Positions 35,543-45,932 of a stretch of DNA of 64,000 bases are shown here, in pieces. Numbering within the stretch: the first letter of the stretch is position 1; each line of letters starts with the position of its first letter. Source of the DNA: Sutterella sp. (lineage in GTDB: Bacteria; Pseudomonadota; Gammaproteobacteria; Burkholderiales; Burkholderiaceae_F); the NCBI GenBank assembly GCA_020025915.1, contig JAHHRH010000004.1:1-64000 (forward strand). The letters are read 5' to 3'. The notes beneath the pieces were generated by a model that worked only from the letters and a program-made list of their open reading frames with translations, did no database searches and was not told the origin of the DNA. A program made the translations under genes and the position numbers.

Positions 35543-35965
35543 GTGTTTCAGGGCACTTCGCTCTTGGTGTTAGATCAAAAAGGTCGCCTGTCGATGCCTG
35601 CAAGACATCGGGAGGCGCTTGCCGTTTTATGTGAAGGCAAAGTGACCATTACCCGCCACCCCGATGGTTGTCTCGTGATTTATCCAACCCCCGTATGGGA
35701 ACGTAAGCGTGAAACGTTGGCGCATTTGCCTTATTCGGCACGTGCCTTTGTTCGTTATGTTCTTGGGAGTGCTGTTGATTTAACACCAGATCGAGCGGGG
35801 CGAATCTTAATTCCCGCAGAACTCCGACTCATGGGTAACTTGACCAAAGAGGTTGCCTTGTTAGGGTTGGGAGAGCATTTTGAGTTATGGAACCGAGAGA
35901 CGTTGGAAGCTCGCGAGCAAGAAGCAGCAGCGGCGGGCTTTGATGCAGCGGACTTTACGTTCTGA
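35543..35965 (+). CDS. mraZ: Transcriptional regulator MraZ
   Basis: This DNA-binding regulator heads the division and cell-wall cluster. It is built of two SpoVT/AbrB-like halves. The first shows LLVLDQKGRLSMPARHREAL, the second VDLTPDRAGRILIPAELR. It is 140 residues. It starts with GTG 35543, with GGGAGG about 8 bases upstream. It likely represses its own promoter through the TGGGA boxes. Confidence 0.96.
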   Translation: MFQGTSLLVLDQKGRLSMPARHREALAVLCEGKVTITRHPDGCLVIYPTPVWERKRETLAHLPYSARAFVRYVLGSAVDLTPDRAGRILIPAELRLMGNLTKEVALLGLGEHFELWNRETLEAREQEAAAAGFDAADFTF

Positions 35966-36034
35966 TGAAGTTTTTTTTCAATCAGTGACTGCGTGCTGTG
36001 GCGTCATTGATGAAGTTGGTTGTGAGATACGGGC

Positions 36035-37006
36035 GTGAGCGAGCAATTTATCCATCTGTCAGTATTAGGTGTTGAAGCCCCAGAAGCCTTGGTGACGAAT
36101 CCTGATGGTGTATATGTCGATGGTACATTCGGTCGAGGCGGGCATTCGCGTCGCATTTTAGAAAAACTGTCTAGTCAGGGGCGCCTGATTGCGTTCGACC
36201 GCGACCCAATGGCTGTGGAAGTCGCACGCCAAATCACGGATCCTCGTTTTACGATCATTCACGAACCTTTTTCCACGATGCGTGAATCGCTGGTTGCGAT
36301 TGGTGTTCATCAGGTGGATGGAATTTTTCTTGATATTGGGGTCTCTTCCCCTCAAATCGATGATGCCTCTCGTGGGTTTTCATTCCGTTTTGATGGTCCT
36401 TTAGACATGCGTATGGATACCACGCGAGGCATGACGGCTGCCCAATGGTTGGCAACGGCCGATGAGCGCGAAATTCGTCATGTCATCAATTTGTATGGCG
36501 AAGAACGTTTTGCAGGGCCGATCACGCGTGCCATTATCGCTTCACGTCAAAAAGGCGGTTTGCAGACAACGCGACAGCTAGCGGATTTAGTCGCAAGCGT
36601 TGTTCCGCGCAACAAAAAAGACATGGGACAGCATCCTGCGACCCGAACATTCCAGGCTATCCGTATTGAAGTGAATCATGAGCTCGATGAATTGAAGTCG
36701 GCTTTGAGTGCAGCGGGTTATTTGTTAAAGCCTGAAGGTCGTTTAGCGGTGATTAGTTTCCATTCGCTCGAAGACCGAATTGTGAAACATTTCTTTGATC
36801 GTACTGCGCATCCAGAACGTGGGTTGGATCCTCGTTTGCCACTGACGCAAGATATGTTGCCTGCACCGCTTTTTGATCGTATTGAACGCATCAAACCGAA
36901 CCGTGAAGAGTGCGAGCAGAATCCTCGGGCCCGCTCCGCGATTCTTCGTGTCGGTTGCCGTACCCAAGCTCCGTGGCGTCCGGAGGATGGAGCATGCGCC
37001 AAGTAA
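36035..37006 (+). CDS. rsmH: 16S rRNA (cytosine1402-N4)-methyltransferase
   Basis: This SAM-dependent enzyme methylates N4 of C1402 in 16S rRNA. The 323-residue protein has the SAM-binding segment [44 protein letters not shown], and the C-terminal [14 protein letters not shown]. It begins with GTG 36035. Its 3' end overlaps the ftsL start by 13 bases. Confidence 0.96.
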   Translation: MSEQFIHLSVLGVEAPEALVTNPDGVYVDGTFGRGGHSRRILEKLSSQGRLIAFDRDPMAVEVARQITDPRFTIIHEPFSTMRESLVAIGVHQVDGIFLDIGVSSPQIDDASRGFSFRFDGPLDMRMDTTRGMTAAQWLATADEREIRHVINLYGEERFAGPITRAIIASRQKGGLQTTRQLADLVASVVPRNKKDMGQHPATRTFQAIRIEVNHELDELKSALSAAGYLLKPEGRLAVISFHSLEDRIVKHFFDRTAHPERGLDPRLPLTQDMLPAPLFDRIERIKPNREECEQNPRARSAILRVGCRTQAPWRPEDGACAK

Positions 37007-37365
37007 ATCTTTTTGAACTTTGCTTGGTATGTGTGCTTGGCATCATTTTGTTTGTGATGGCCATCACGCTTGTGAACGTGCAGTATCGTGCTCGTACGCT
37101 TTTTGTGGAACATGAGCGTGCGGTGGACGTAGGTCGTCGCTTGGCTGATGATCAGGCAGACCTTTTATTAAAAGTACGCAAAGCGGCGTTGCCCGGTAGT
37201 ATTTCTGAAGGCGCCAGGGGTTTAGACTTAGAAGTGGCGCGTGGCGAAAATACGGTCAACTTGGTGGTTGACGAACACCATCGCGTGAGTTTTGCGCCTG
37301 ATGCGGTCTTGACGAATCAGGAAGAAAACGGACGCGATCCAAAAGCAAAAGGAGGTCGACCATGA
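36994..37365 (+). CDS. ftsL: Cell division protein FtsL
   Basis: This bitopic membrane protein of the FtsQLB complex is 123 residues with a single membrane helix (about 8-27, [22 protein letters not shown] in part) and a short periplasmic coiled-coil-like region. The start ATG 36994 lies inside the end of rsmH behind GGAGGATGGAGC. A longer upstream frame exists but overlaps rsmH. Position between rsmH and ftsI supports the call; sequence conservation in this family is low. Confidence 0.9.
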   Translation: MRQVNLFELCLVCVLGIILFVMAITLVNVQYRARTLFVEHERAVDVGRRLADDQADLLLKVRKAALPGSISEGARGLDLEVARGENTVNLVVDEHHRVSFAPDAVLTNQEENGRDPKAKGGRP

Positions 37366-39194
37366 AGTTGCGCTTCCTTGATGCGCTTGAACGCTTTTTG
37401 TTGATGGTTTGGGAAATAATCATCGGTGCCATCATGCGTGACCGTCAGGCGAAAAAAGCCGAGCCTGAACGTGAGGCTGATCCTCTCATCATTATTCCGA
37501 TTCCTAAATATCGTACGTATGTCGCGTTTGGGTTAATCGTCTTGATGTTTGTGATTTTGGCGTGTCGTGCATTTTATCTTCAGTACGTGACGACTGACTT
37601 TTTGCAAAATCAAGGCGAGCAACGCTTTGCTCGAACGATTTCGATTGAGGGAACGCGTGGCGAAATCTTGGATCGAAATGGCGTAGTGCTCGCTTCGAGT
37701 CAACCGTGTCGTAGCATTTGGGCGGATCCTAGTTTTTTGAAGGATGTTGATCCTGAAAAAATGAAGGCTTTGGCACGCATTCTTAATATGAAGTACACGA
37801 CTTTGATGAAGAAGATTCGTCAAAGCTCGTCGCCCAACTTCACCTATCTCGCGCGTAGTCAAGATTTAGATACAGCAGAAGCTGTTCGTCAGCTTGCGAT
37901 CCCTGGCATTGGTATTTCTCCTGAAATGCGTCGACAGTACCCTGATGGCCCTGCCATGGCGCATATCGTGGGTTATACGGGGTGGGATGATCGAGGGCAG
38001 GAAGGCGTAGAGCTTGCTCGCGATCGAGTACTCTCTGGACAGCGCGGTGCACGTCGTGTGATTCGCGATCGTCATGGTCGCATCGTGGATGACGTTTGGG
38101 CAAAAGAAGCGTTACCTGGACAAGATGTTTCGCTCGCGATTGATTCGCGTGTGCAGTTTATTGCTTATGAAGCACTTAAGCGGGCCATTGATAAAACACA
38201 AGCAAAAGCAGGGGCTGTTGTGGTGGCTGATGTCAATACAGGTGAAATCATTGCACTCGCGAATGCGCCTACCTATGACCCCAATGATCGTTCTACGGTG
38301 CGCTTTGAACGTGTACGAAACCGTGTGCTAACGGACCAGTTTGAACCGGGCTCTACCATGAAGCCTTTTGCGATTGCGAAGGCGCTAGACATGGGGATTG
38401 TGGACCCGTTGACGACCATTCAGACGGCGCCAGGCAAACTCACGATTGGTGACCGAACGATTGGGGATACGCATGACTATGGTCTACTGACCGTCGCAGA
38501 AATCGTGTCGAAGTCTTCTAATATTGGGACGGCTAAGATCGCGCTAGAAATTTCACCTCAAACGCTTTATGACACTTATTCAGAGTTGGGCTTTGGTAAG
38601 GCACCGCATATCGGCTTCCCTGGGGCTACCTCAGGGCGTTTACGCCCTGGAAAATCCTGGCGTCCTGTGGAACAAGCGACGATTTCTTATGGCCACGGGG
38701 TGACAGTCTCGCTTATGCAAATGGTGCGTGCTTATACCGCGTTGGCACGTAATGGTGATGTGATTGACCTCACACTCTTTAAACGTGATGCCAACGAAAA
38801 GTTGCAGGGTACGCAAGTCTTTAAGCCGGAAACTGCTCGTCGTATGCGCGCCATGATGATGGCAACCGTCAAAAAAGGTGGGACCGCTTCAAATGTGAAT
38901 GTGGCCGGGTATTCTGTGGCTGGTAAGACAGGGACGGCAAACAAGGTGAAGAACGGGCAATATACCCGTGACGTGGTTGCGAGCTTTGTCGGAATTGTGC
39001 CTGCAACGCAACCAAGATTTATTGTGGCTGTGATGGTTGACGAACCTAAGAAGGGGCGTTATGGCGGTCTGGTGGCTGCGCCCGTTTTCAATGAAGTCGC
39101 TCAAGGTGCTTTACGCACATTGATGGTGTCGCCCGATGAACGTAACGTTGTTGCGGGTGGTGGACTTCTTTCGAAAGTGAAAGCGCGCCAATAA
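37362..39194 (+). CDS. ftsI: Peptidoglycan D,D-transpeptidase FtsI (PBP3)
   Basis: This septal transpeptidase cross-links new peptidoglycan at the divisome. The single membrane anchor is at about residues 47-67, then the PBP dimerisation domain (RGEILDRNGVVLASS), then the transpeptidase domain with active-site EPGSTMKPF (SxxK), SKSSN (SxN) and GKTGTANK (KTG). It is 610 residues. The ATGA start-stop overlap with ftsL indicates coupling. The short basic cytoplasmic tail precedes the helix as in other FtsI. Confidence 0.96.
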   Translation: MKLRFLDALERFLLMVWEIIIGAIMRDRQAKKAEPEREADPLIIIPIPKYRTYVAFGLIVLMFVILACRAFYLQYVTTDFLQNQGEQRFARTISIEGTRGEILDRNGVVLASSQPCRSIWADPSFLKDVDPEKMKALARILNMKYTTLMKKIRQSSSPNFTYLARSQDLDTAEAVRQLAIPGIGISPEMRRQYPDGPAMAHIVGYTGWDDRGQEGVELARDRVLSGQRGARRVIRDRHGRIVDDVWAKEALPGQDVSLAIDSRVQFIAYEALKRAIDKTQAKAGAVVVADVNTGEIIALANAPTYDPNDRSTVRFERVRNRVLTDQFEPGSTMKPFAIAKALDMGIVDPLTTIQTAPGKLTIGDRTIGDTHDYGLLTVAEIVSKSSNIGTAKIALEISPQTLYDTYSELGFGKAPHIGFPGATSGRLRPGKSWRPVEQATISYGHGVTVSLMQMVRAYTALARNGDVIDLTLFKRDANEKLQGTQVFKPETARRMRAMMMATVKKGGTASNVNVAGYSVAGKTGTANKVKNGQYTRDVVASFVGIVPATQPRFIVAVMVDEPKKGRYGGLVAAPVFNEVAQGALRTLMVSPDERNVVAGGGLLSKVKARQ

Positions 39195-39210
39195 ATAGAT
39201 AAAGGAACGA

Positions 39211-40734
39211 ATGACGATGGAAAAGTCAATTCAGGAGATCGTAGCATGGCTCGCTGCGATTGTTCATGAAGGAGCTCATCTCCGTTTAGATAGTCGAGCC
39301 GTTAAACCTGGCGACATCTTTGTCGCGATACCAGGAGCGAAGTCTGATGGTCGTGCGTTTATTCGTGTGGCTGCGGCACGTGGCGCTGCGGGTGTCTTGA
39401 TGCAAACGCGAGAGGGGACTAGTGATGCCGAGCATTATCCAATCCCGACGTTATCGGTTGATCATTTGGCAGATCGATTAGGTGAAGTGGCGACAGCGTT
39501 TTATGGGGCACCTTCTGACCATATGACAGGGATCGCTGTCACAGGGACCAATGGTAAAACCACAACCACTCACTGGATTGCTGACCTTTTAACTAAGGCA
39601 GGGCTTGCTTGTGCGGTGATGGGGACGGTGGGTTGCCGTTTCGCTGGGCGTGCCTTTGATATGCCAACGTTAACGACACCGGATGCCATCAGTTTGCAAG
39701 GTGTTTATGCTGACATTTTGGCGGCTGGGGCTAAGGCTTTTGCAGTGGAAGCTAGCTCTATTGGTCTTGAGCAAGGACGCATGACCGGTTCTCGCTTTGA
39801 TACGGCTGTCTTTACGAATTTGACCCGTGACCATTTGGACTACCACCACACGATGGATGCCTATGCAAAAGCGAAACGCATTCTTTTTGCGTGGTCTGGT
39901 TTACGCGTCGCGGTGATTAATGCAGACGATCCAGCGGGCACCCTCATGGCTGAAGCGGCACGAGAGAATGGTGTGACAGTTTGGGCGACAACGGTAGGTG
40001 GCAAGCCCACGTTTGAAGCGCACCATGTGGTCGAAGCGCGAGACGTTCAAGTGTGTGAGGCAGGTACCCGATTGACGATGGTGGTAGACGGCGTTGAAAC
40101 GCCAGTGCAGTTGTCTCAAGTCGGTTTATTTAATGTTTCAAACTTCCTTCAAGCTGTTGCTGTGCTTTTGGCGCGTCGTTGTGATGCCAACATGATTGCT
40201 CAGTGGGCAGAAACGTTAGCTTCTCCGCCCGGACGTATGCAACTGATGAAGGCCGACGGTGTGCCTTTAACAGTCGTTGATTACAGCCATACCCCAGATG
40301 CCTTACAAAAAGCTTTAGAAAGCTTACGCCCTGTGGCAGAAGCTCGAGGTGGTCGACTTTGGTGTGTCTTTGGCTGTGGCGGTGATCGTGATGCCGGTAA
40401 ACGACCTCTGATGGGGCGCATTTCGGCTGAGCTCGCTGATGAAACCGTGATCACGAGTGACAACCCGAGAACAGAAAATCCAGAAATGATCATTGAGGAT
40501 ATTCGAGTGGGTGCCCCCGAAGCTCGCGTCGAAAGCGATCGTGCTGTGGCTATTACGTTAACGGTGTCAGAAGCGCAAGCCAAGGATGTCATCTTGATTG
40601 CAGGTAAAGGCCATGAAGACTATCAAGAGATTAACGGCGTAAAACACCATTTCAGTGATGTTGAAGTGGTTCGGGAAGCGTTTAACGAACGCCGCATGCA
40701 TTGGTTGCGCTCAGGAGAATCTCACCATGACTAA
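39211..40734 (+). CDS. murE: UDP-MurNAc-L-Ala-D-Glu--2,6-diaminopimelate ligase
   Basis: It adds meso-diaminopimelate to the peptidoglycan precursor. ATP-binding GTNGKTTTTHW and the diaminopimelate-recognition motif DNPRTENP are present, so DAP rather than lysine is the expected substrate. The protein is 507 residues. ATG 39211 is taken; ATG 39217 has better spacing from AAAGGAA and is equally possible. The 3' end overlaps murF by 8 bases. Confidence 0.96.
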   Translation: MTMEKSIQEIVAWLAAIVHEGAHLRLDSRAVKPGDIFVAIPGAKSDGRAFIRVAAARGAAGVLMQTREGTSDAEHYPIPTLSVDHLADRLGEVATAFYGAPSDHMTGIAVTGTNGKTTTTHWIADLLTKAGLACAVMGTVGCRFAGRAFDMPTLTTPDAISLQGVYADILAAGAKAFAVEASSIGLEQGRMTGSRFDTAVFTNLTRDHLDYHHTMDAYAKAKRILFAWSGLRVAVINADDPAGTLMAEAARENGVTVWATTVGGKPTFEAHHVVEARDVQVCEAGTRLTMVVDGVETPVQLSQVGLFNVSNFLQAVAVLLARRCDANMIAQWAETLASPPGRMQLMKADGVPLTVVDYSHTPDALQKALESLRPVAEARGGRLWCVFGCGGDRDAGKRPLMGRISAELADETVITSDNPRTENPEMIIEDIRVGAPEARVESDRAVAITLTVSEAQAKDVILIAGKGHEDYQEINGVKHHFSDVEVVREAFNERRMHWLRSGESHHD

Positions 40735-42073
40735 ATTGCAGGACTTAGTTGTGGCTGTGACGCCGCTACTAGAAGCAACCGTGGGTGATTTGACGCAAAC
40801 CTATCACGGTGTGAGTACAGATACGCGTATGGTTGTTCCAGGTAATGTGTTTGTCGCCTTGTCGGGTGAACGTTTTGATGGTCACGAGTTTGTGGCGTCT
40901 GCTGTTGAAAAAGGGGCAGTCTGTGTCATCGTTGAACACCCAGTTGATGTCGAGGTTGCTCAGATTGTTGTCTTGGATACGGGACAGGCTTACGGGTTGA
41001 TTGCTAAAGCTTGGCGTCATCGATTTGCGTTGCCATTAGCTGTTGTGGCTGGTAGCAATGGTAAAACCACGACGACACAAATGCTCGCCAAAATCTTGAA
41101 GGCGCGCTGGGACGAATCGCGTGTGTGCGCAACCCGTGGCAACTTCAATAATGAGGTTGGTGTGCCGAGAATGCTCTTGTCGCTCGACTTTGAGCATCGT
41201 GCGGCAGTGTTTGAGTGTGGGATGAATCATCCTGGTGAAATGGCACGCTTAGCCGATTGGACGCGTCCGACGGTGGTTTTGCTGACGAACGCGCAACGCG
41301 AACATCAGGAATTTTTAAAGGGTGTTGAAGAAACAGCCCGTGAAAATGGTTTGGTGATTGCGAGCTTACCTGAAACGGGTTGTGCTGTTTATCCAACTGA
41401 CGATGCTTGTGCTCATATTTGGGCCGATTTAGTGATGGCGCGTGGCGTCAGTACGTTGACGTACGCCACCCAAGCGGGGGTAGACGCCGATGTCGTTGGT
41501 CAAATGGAAGGTGATCTTTTGGTGTTAACGACACCTGAAGGTGAGATTCGTGTGCCGTTAGCGATTAAAGGGAGCCACAACATTCATAATGCAACAGGCG
41601 CAGCGGCAGCAGCGCTTGCGATGAAGGTTGATCCTAAGGCCATCGTGGATGGACTGTCGGCTTTTAGAGCATTAACGGGGCGCGGTGAACACCATATTTA
41701 TGCAGGCGGCATTTTGATTGACGATGCTTACAATGCGAACCCAGATAGCGTACGCGCTTCGATGACGCAATTGGCTACGGAGCCTGGGCCTCGCACTTAT
41801 GTGTTGGGCGATATGGGCGAAGTCGGCCACGAAGTCGAAGAGGCGCATCGTGAAGTGGGTGCTTTTGCAAAGTCTATTGGCTTGGATGCCCTTTATGCGT
41901 CAGGTCCTTGGTCTCGCTACGCCGTAGAAGCGTTTGGTGAAAACGGTCATTGGTTTGAAACGCGAGACGCGTTGATTGATGCTCTTAAAAAGGTCGAAGG
42001 AACGATCACGGTTAAAGCCAGCCACTATATGGGCTTTGAGCAGATCGTTGCTGCGCTTAAAAAAGAAGAATAA
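40727..42073 (+). CDS. murF: UDP-MurNAc-tripeptide--D-alanyl-D-alanine ligase
   Basis: It adds D-Ala-D-Ala to the UDP-MurNAc tripeptide. The protein is 448 residues from ATG 40727, which has AGGAGA upstream; the frame continues upstream but overlaps murE. Motifs are [19 protein letters not shown], the ATP loop [28 protein letters not shown] and [15 protein letters not shown]. Confidence 0.96.
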   Translation: MTKLQDLVVAVTPLLEATVGDLTQTYHGVSTDTRMVVPGNVFVALSGERFDGHEFVASAVEKGAVCVIVEHPVDVEVAQIVVLDTGQAYGLIAKAWRHRFALPLAVVAGSNGKTTTTQMLAKILKARWDESRVCATRGNFNNEVGVPRMLLSLDFEHRAAVFECGMNHPGEMARLADWTRPTVVLLTNAQREHQEFLKGVEETARENGLVIASLPETGCAVYPTDDACAHIWADLVMARGVSTLTYATQAGVDADVVGQMEGDLLVLTTPEGEIRVPLAIKGSHNIHNATGAAAAALAMKVDPKAIVDGLSAFRALTGRGEHHIYAGGILIDDAYNANPDSVRASMTQLATEPGPRTYVLGDMGEVGHEVEEAHREVGAFAKSIGLDALYASGPWSRYAVEAFGENGHWFETRDALIDALKKVEGTITVKASHYMGFEQIVAALKKEE

Positions 42074-42126
42074 TTTTTGATATTCGTTGTTGGGGTTTAG
42101 CCTTTAACGGCGTGATTGGATTGGCC

Positions 42127-43281
42127 ATGTTGCTTGAACTTCTCCGTGCCTTTGCTGATACTTTTCCAGCTTTTAACGTTTTTAATTATTTAACGCTACG
42201 TGCAGTACTTGCCGCATTGACGGCGATGTTGATTGGGTTTGCGCTTGGTCCTTGGATGATTAGGCGCTTACGCAATTTGCACTTTGGTCAGGCCGTGCGT
42301 ACGGATGGCCCGAAGACCCACTTAGTCAAAGACGGGACACCAACCATGGGGGGGGCCTTGATTCTTTTTGCAATTACCACCTCTACCCTTTTGTGGGCTG
42401 ATTTGTCGAATCGCTTTATTTGGGTCGTGCTTTTTGTCACTTTGGGGTATGGCGCTATTGGTTGGATCGATGACTATCGTAAAGTGGTGTACCACAACCC
42501 GAAGGGGATGAGCGCGCGTGAGAAATTTACGTGGCAGTCCGTCATTGGTCTGGTCGCTGCGTTTTATTTGGTGTTTGCGCTGTCGGTGCCGGCTAATGGG
42601 ACCTTGACCGAAACGGTCGCGGCTTGGGTGGAAGCGGGTTTTCCGCTCAACATTTCAGATAATCTGCATCTCTTGATCCCGTGCTTTAAGGATGTCGCCC
42701 TGCCTTTGGGGTTGATTGGCTTTATGGCCTTTACCTATGTGGTGATCGTGGGGAGCTCAAATGCGGTGAACCTCACTGACGGGCTTGATGGCTTAGCGAT
42801 TTTGCCGAGCGTGATGGTCGGTGGTGCCTTGGGGATCTTTGCCTACGTGGTGGGGCGTCCTGACTATGCGTCTTATTTGATCTTTCCGTTTATTCCTGGC
42901 GCGGGTGAACTCATTGTGATTGCGGGTGCCTTATTGGGCGCAGGTCTGGCTTTCCTTTGGTACAACGCGCACCCAGCTCAGGTCTTTATGGGTGACGTGG
43001 GTGCCCTGGCTTTAGGGGGCTGTTTAGGCACTATGGCCGTCATTACACGTCAGGAATTGGTGCTTGCCGTCATGGGGGGCGTCTTTGTTGTTGAGACGCT
43101 ATCTGTCATGATTCAAACTGTGTACTTCCGTCTGTCGCATGGGAAACGTATTTTCTTAATGGCGCCCATTCATCACCACTTTGAATTGAAGGGTTGGAAA
43201 GAAACGCAGGTTGTGACGCGCTTTTGGATCATTACGATGATTTTGGTCCTCATTGGTCTTTCTACGCTCAAGATTCGTTGA
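42127..43281 (+). CDS. mraY: Phospho-N-acetylmuramoyl-pentapeptide-transferase
   Basis: This inner-membrane enzyme makes lipid I from UDP-MurNAc-pentapeptide and undecaprenyl phosphate. The 384-residue protein has about ten hydrophobic helices. Conserved segments are [63 protein letters not shown] and [20 protein letters not shown] 42127 gives the family N-terminus (MLLELLRAF). GTG 42112 is an alternative. Neither has a strong ribosome site. Confidence 0.96.
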   Translation: MLLELLRAFADTFPAFNVFNYLTLRAVLAALTAMLIGFALGPWMIRRLRNLHFGQAVRTDGPKTHLVKDGTPTMGGALILFAITTSTLLWADLSNRFIWVVLFVTLGYGAIGWIDDYRKVVYHNPKGMSAREKFTWQSVIGLVAAFYLVFALSVPANGTLTETVAAWVEAGFPLNISDNLHLLIPCFKDVALPLGLIGFMAFTYVVIVGSSNAVNLTDGLDGLAILPSVMVGGALGIFAYVVGRPDYASYLIFPFIPGAGELIVIAGALLGAGLAFLWYNAHPAQVFMGDVGALALGGCLGTMAVITRQELVLAVMGGVFVVETLSVMIQTVYFRLSHGKRIFLMAPIHHHFELKGWKETQVVTRFWIITMILVLIGLSTLKIR

Positions 43282-43305
43282 TCACATTCGCATTGGACAG
43301 TCATC

Positions 43306-44754
43306 ATGCAGAAGGAATCACTTCGTCAGTTGGCTTTAGTTATTGGCCTAGGCGCTTCGGGGCAAGCGTGCGCGCTTCATTTGGCGCGTCGTGGTTGGCA
43401 GGTGCGTGTTGCAGATACTCGTGAAGCACCTGTGGGTGCGAAGCAACTTGCCGAGCGTTTGCCAGAAGCTGAGATTGTGACGGGTGGATTACCCGAGTCT
43501 CTTTTGGAAGGGGTTTCGCTTTTGGTGATGTCGCCAGGGCTTTCACCTTTTTATGGGGATGCTCAACCGATCGTCTCGCGCGCGAAGACTTTGGGTATTG
43601 ACGTTGTGGGTGAAATAGAACTCTTTGCAAGAGCCCTTCAGACTTTATTCAAAGAAAAGGCTTACCATCCCATCGTGATTGGGATCACCGGAACCAATGG
43701 CAAGACGACAACAACGACACTGGTGACACGTATGGCCAATGCGTCGGGTCGTTATGCAGTGGCAGCTGGCAATATTGGTCCTAATGCAGTCACGGAACTT
43801 GATAAAGCGTTAGAAGCTGAACGATTGCCTGATGTTTGGGTATTGGAGCTCTCAAGCTTTCAGTTAGCCACGACAACATCACTCGTGTGTCAGTCTGCGG
43901 CCATTTTGAATGTGACTGAAGACCATCTCGATTGGCATGGTGATATGGCGGCCTATGCGGCAGCAAAGGGGCGTATTTTTGCACCTGATACGGTTCGTGT
44001 CGTGAATCGTGAAGATGTAGAGACGATGCGACTCGCGGGCACGGGTCCACACCGTACCTTTGGATCGAACGCCCCTGAGGTTGAGGGTGATTATGGTTTG
44101 GTGCAGTGTGACGATGGTCAATTGTGGTTAGCGGCCAAGTTGCCTCAAGGTGGCGAAACGTGCTTTACGGCAGAATCGTCGCTACTCATTGCGGGTCGCC
44201 ACAATGCGATGAACGCATTAGCGGCTTTGGCTTTGGTCGAAAGTGCAGGGCTACCCCTTGAGCCCGCACTTGAGGCGCTCGCAACGTATCGAGGCGAACC
44301 TCACCGTGTGGCGCCAGTGTTGACTCATCAAGGCGTGACCTTTATTGATGATTCAAAGGGTACAAATGTTGGTGCAGTGGTCGCCGCTCTTAAAGGGTTT
44401 GCGGCACAAAGTCGACGCATTTTGATCTTATTAGGGGGCGACGGAAAAGGACAAGACTTTTCGCCTCTCGTGGATGCCTTGAGAAACACCACGGGAGCGA
44501 TTGCACTTATTGGGCGTGATGCTGACAAAATTGCGACGGTTCTAGCACCGCTCGAAATTCCGATGTGTCGTTGTGCCACTTTAGAAGAAGCAGTCGATTG
44601 GTTGTGGATACATCACCAAACGGGTGACGTCTTATTACTGTCACCAGCCTGTGCGTCATGGGATATGTTCCGTGACTATGCAGAGCGTAGTGAACGCTTT
44701 GTTGCTTGCGCTCATCGTATCAGCGCGGAGGGCTCATTGTGCTCGGACGCATGA
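43306..44754 (+). CDS. murD: UDP-MurNAc-L-alanine--D-glutamate ligase
   Basis: It adds D-glutamate to UDP-MurNAc-L-Ala. The 482-residue protein has the N-terminal nucleotide domain (LGASGQACALHLARRGWQVRVAD), ATP loop GITGTNGKTTTTTLV, NVTEDHLDWHG, and the C-terminal DDSKGTNVGAVVAAL. It starts at ATG 43306, 24 bases after mraY. Its last bases overlap ftsW by 16 bases. Confidence 0.96.
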   Translation: MQKESLRQLALVIGLGASGQACALHLARRGWQVRVADTREAPVGAKQLAERLPEAEIVTGGLPESLLEGVSLLVMSPGLSPFYGDAQPIVSRAKTLGIDVVGEIELFARALQTLFKEKAYHPIVIGITGTNGKTTTTTLVTRMANASGRYAVAAGNIGPNAVTELDKALEAERLPDVWVLELSSFQLATTTSLVCQSAAILNVTEDHLDWHGDMAAYAAAKGRIFAPDTVRVVNREDVETMRLAGTGPHRTFGSNAPEVEGDYGLVQCDDGQLWLAAKLPQGGETCFTAESSLLIAGRHNAMNALAALALVESAGLPLEPALEALATYRGEPHRVAPVLTHQGVTFIDDSKGTNVGAVVAALKGFAAQSRRILILLGGDGKGQDFSPLVDALRNTTGAIALIGRDADKIATVLAPLEIPMCRCATLEEAVDWLWIHHQTGDVLLLSPACASWDMFRDYAERSERFVACAHRISAEGSLCSDA

Positions 44755-45932
44755 AAGACGATTGGCAAGCGTCAGGCGGTCTTACTGACCCATATTCAGG
44801 GCGTGTCAGTGCGGCGTGGGAAGTGATGCTTTGTGTCACGGCCTTATTAGCCATTGGGTCGGTGATGGTGTATTCTGCGACCACGATGTTTGCTGACAAT
44901 TCGCGTTATGGCGTCGATGCGGGTTACTTCATTGTGAAGCATCTGCAAAGCATCGGCGTGGGATTGTTTGCCTGCTGGGTGGTCACGAAAATTCCTTTGG
45001 CGCTTTGGCAAAAGTATGCGGTGGTTGTGTTTATCGTCGCATTGATTTTGATGGCGGCGGTTCTCGTGCCAGGGGTCGGGCGTTCGGTCAATGGGGCGAG
45101 ACGTTGGATTGGTTTAGGGCTCATGAATCTTCAGGTCTCTGAAGTCATGAAAGTGGCCGCATTGATCATAGCGGCTTGGTTTACGGTGAAGCGTCAGGAG
45201 TATATGCACTCCTTCCAAAAGGGGTTTTGGCCTATGGCGCTGATCATGTTGATCATCGTGGCCTTGATTATGCAGCAGCCAGACCTGGGGGCCATGTTCG
45301 TGATTGTGGCCGAAATCATGGGGCTTCTCTTTTTGGGCGGTCTCTCGTTCAAAATTTTTGTCTCTGTGATTGTGGTGATTATTTGTTTTGTGTTTTGGAT
45401 GATTATCGATACGCCATGGCGCTTGGGGCGCTTTTTTGCCTATCTAGATCCATGGGCGCCTGAGCATGTGCTAGATAAGGCCTATCAGCTTTCACACTCT
45501 TTAATTGCGTTTGGACGTGGTGAACTTTTTGGTGTGGGGCTAGGAGGGTCTGTCGAAAAGCTTTATTACTTGCCTGAAGCACATACCGATTTCATCATGG
45601 CTGTAATTGCCGAAGAGACGGGATTCGTAGGAGTATGCCTCGTCTTATTTGTTTACTATTGGCTTATTCGCCATGCCTTTGAAATTGGTCGTCAGGCGAT
45701 TAAACTTGAACGTTATTTTCCTGGGTTACTCGCTCAGGGGATTGGCGTTTGGTTTGGCGTTCAGGTCACAATTAATGTAGGGGTTGCGTCTGGTTTATTA
45801 CCCACCAAGGGGCTGACGTTACCTTTTGTGAGTTTTGGGGGTAGCGCACTACTTTCAAGCTTGGTTGCGATTGGACTTTTGTTGAGAGTCGACAAAGAGA
45901 ACAGAATTTTGATGCGCGGAGGTCAGGTTTGA
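44739..45932 (+). CDS. ftsW: Peptidoglycan glycosyltransferase FtsW (SEDS family)
   Basis: This polytopic divisome protein polymerises septal glycan strands with FtsI. The 397-residue protein has about ten membrane helices. It carries VNGARRWIGLGLMNLQVSEVMK, the QQPDLGAMFVI segment, AHTDFIMAVIAEETGFVG, and KGLTLPFVSFGGSALLSS. GTG 44739 is chosen because GGAGGG lies 6 bases upstream. ATG 44751 (ATGA overlap with the murD stop) is the alternative. Confidence 0.95.
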   Translation: MLGRMKDDWQASGGLTDPYSGRVSAAWEVMLCVTALLAIGSVMVYSATTMFADNSRYGVDAGYFIVKHLQSIGVGLFACWVVTKIPLALWQKYAVVVFIVALILMAAVLVPGVGRSVNGARRWIGLGLMNLQVSEVMKVAALIIAAWFTVKRQEYMHSFQKGFWPMALIMLIIVALIMQQPDLGAMFVIVAEIMGLLFLGGLSFKIFVSVIVVIICFVFWMIIDTPWRLGRFFAYLDPWAPEHVLDKAYQLSHSLIAFGRGELFGVGLGGSVEKLYYLPEAHTDFIMAVIAEETGFVGVCLVLFVYYWLIRHAFEIGRQAIKLERYFPGLLAQGIGVWFGVQVTINVGVASGLLPTKGLTLPFVSFGGSALLSSLVAIGLLLRVDKENRILMRGGQV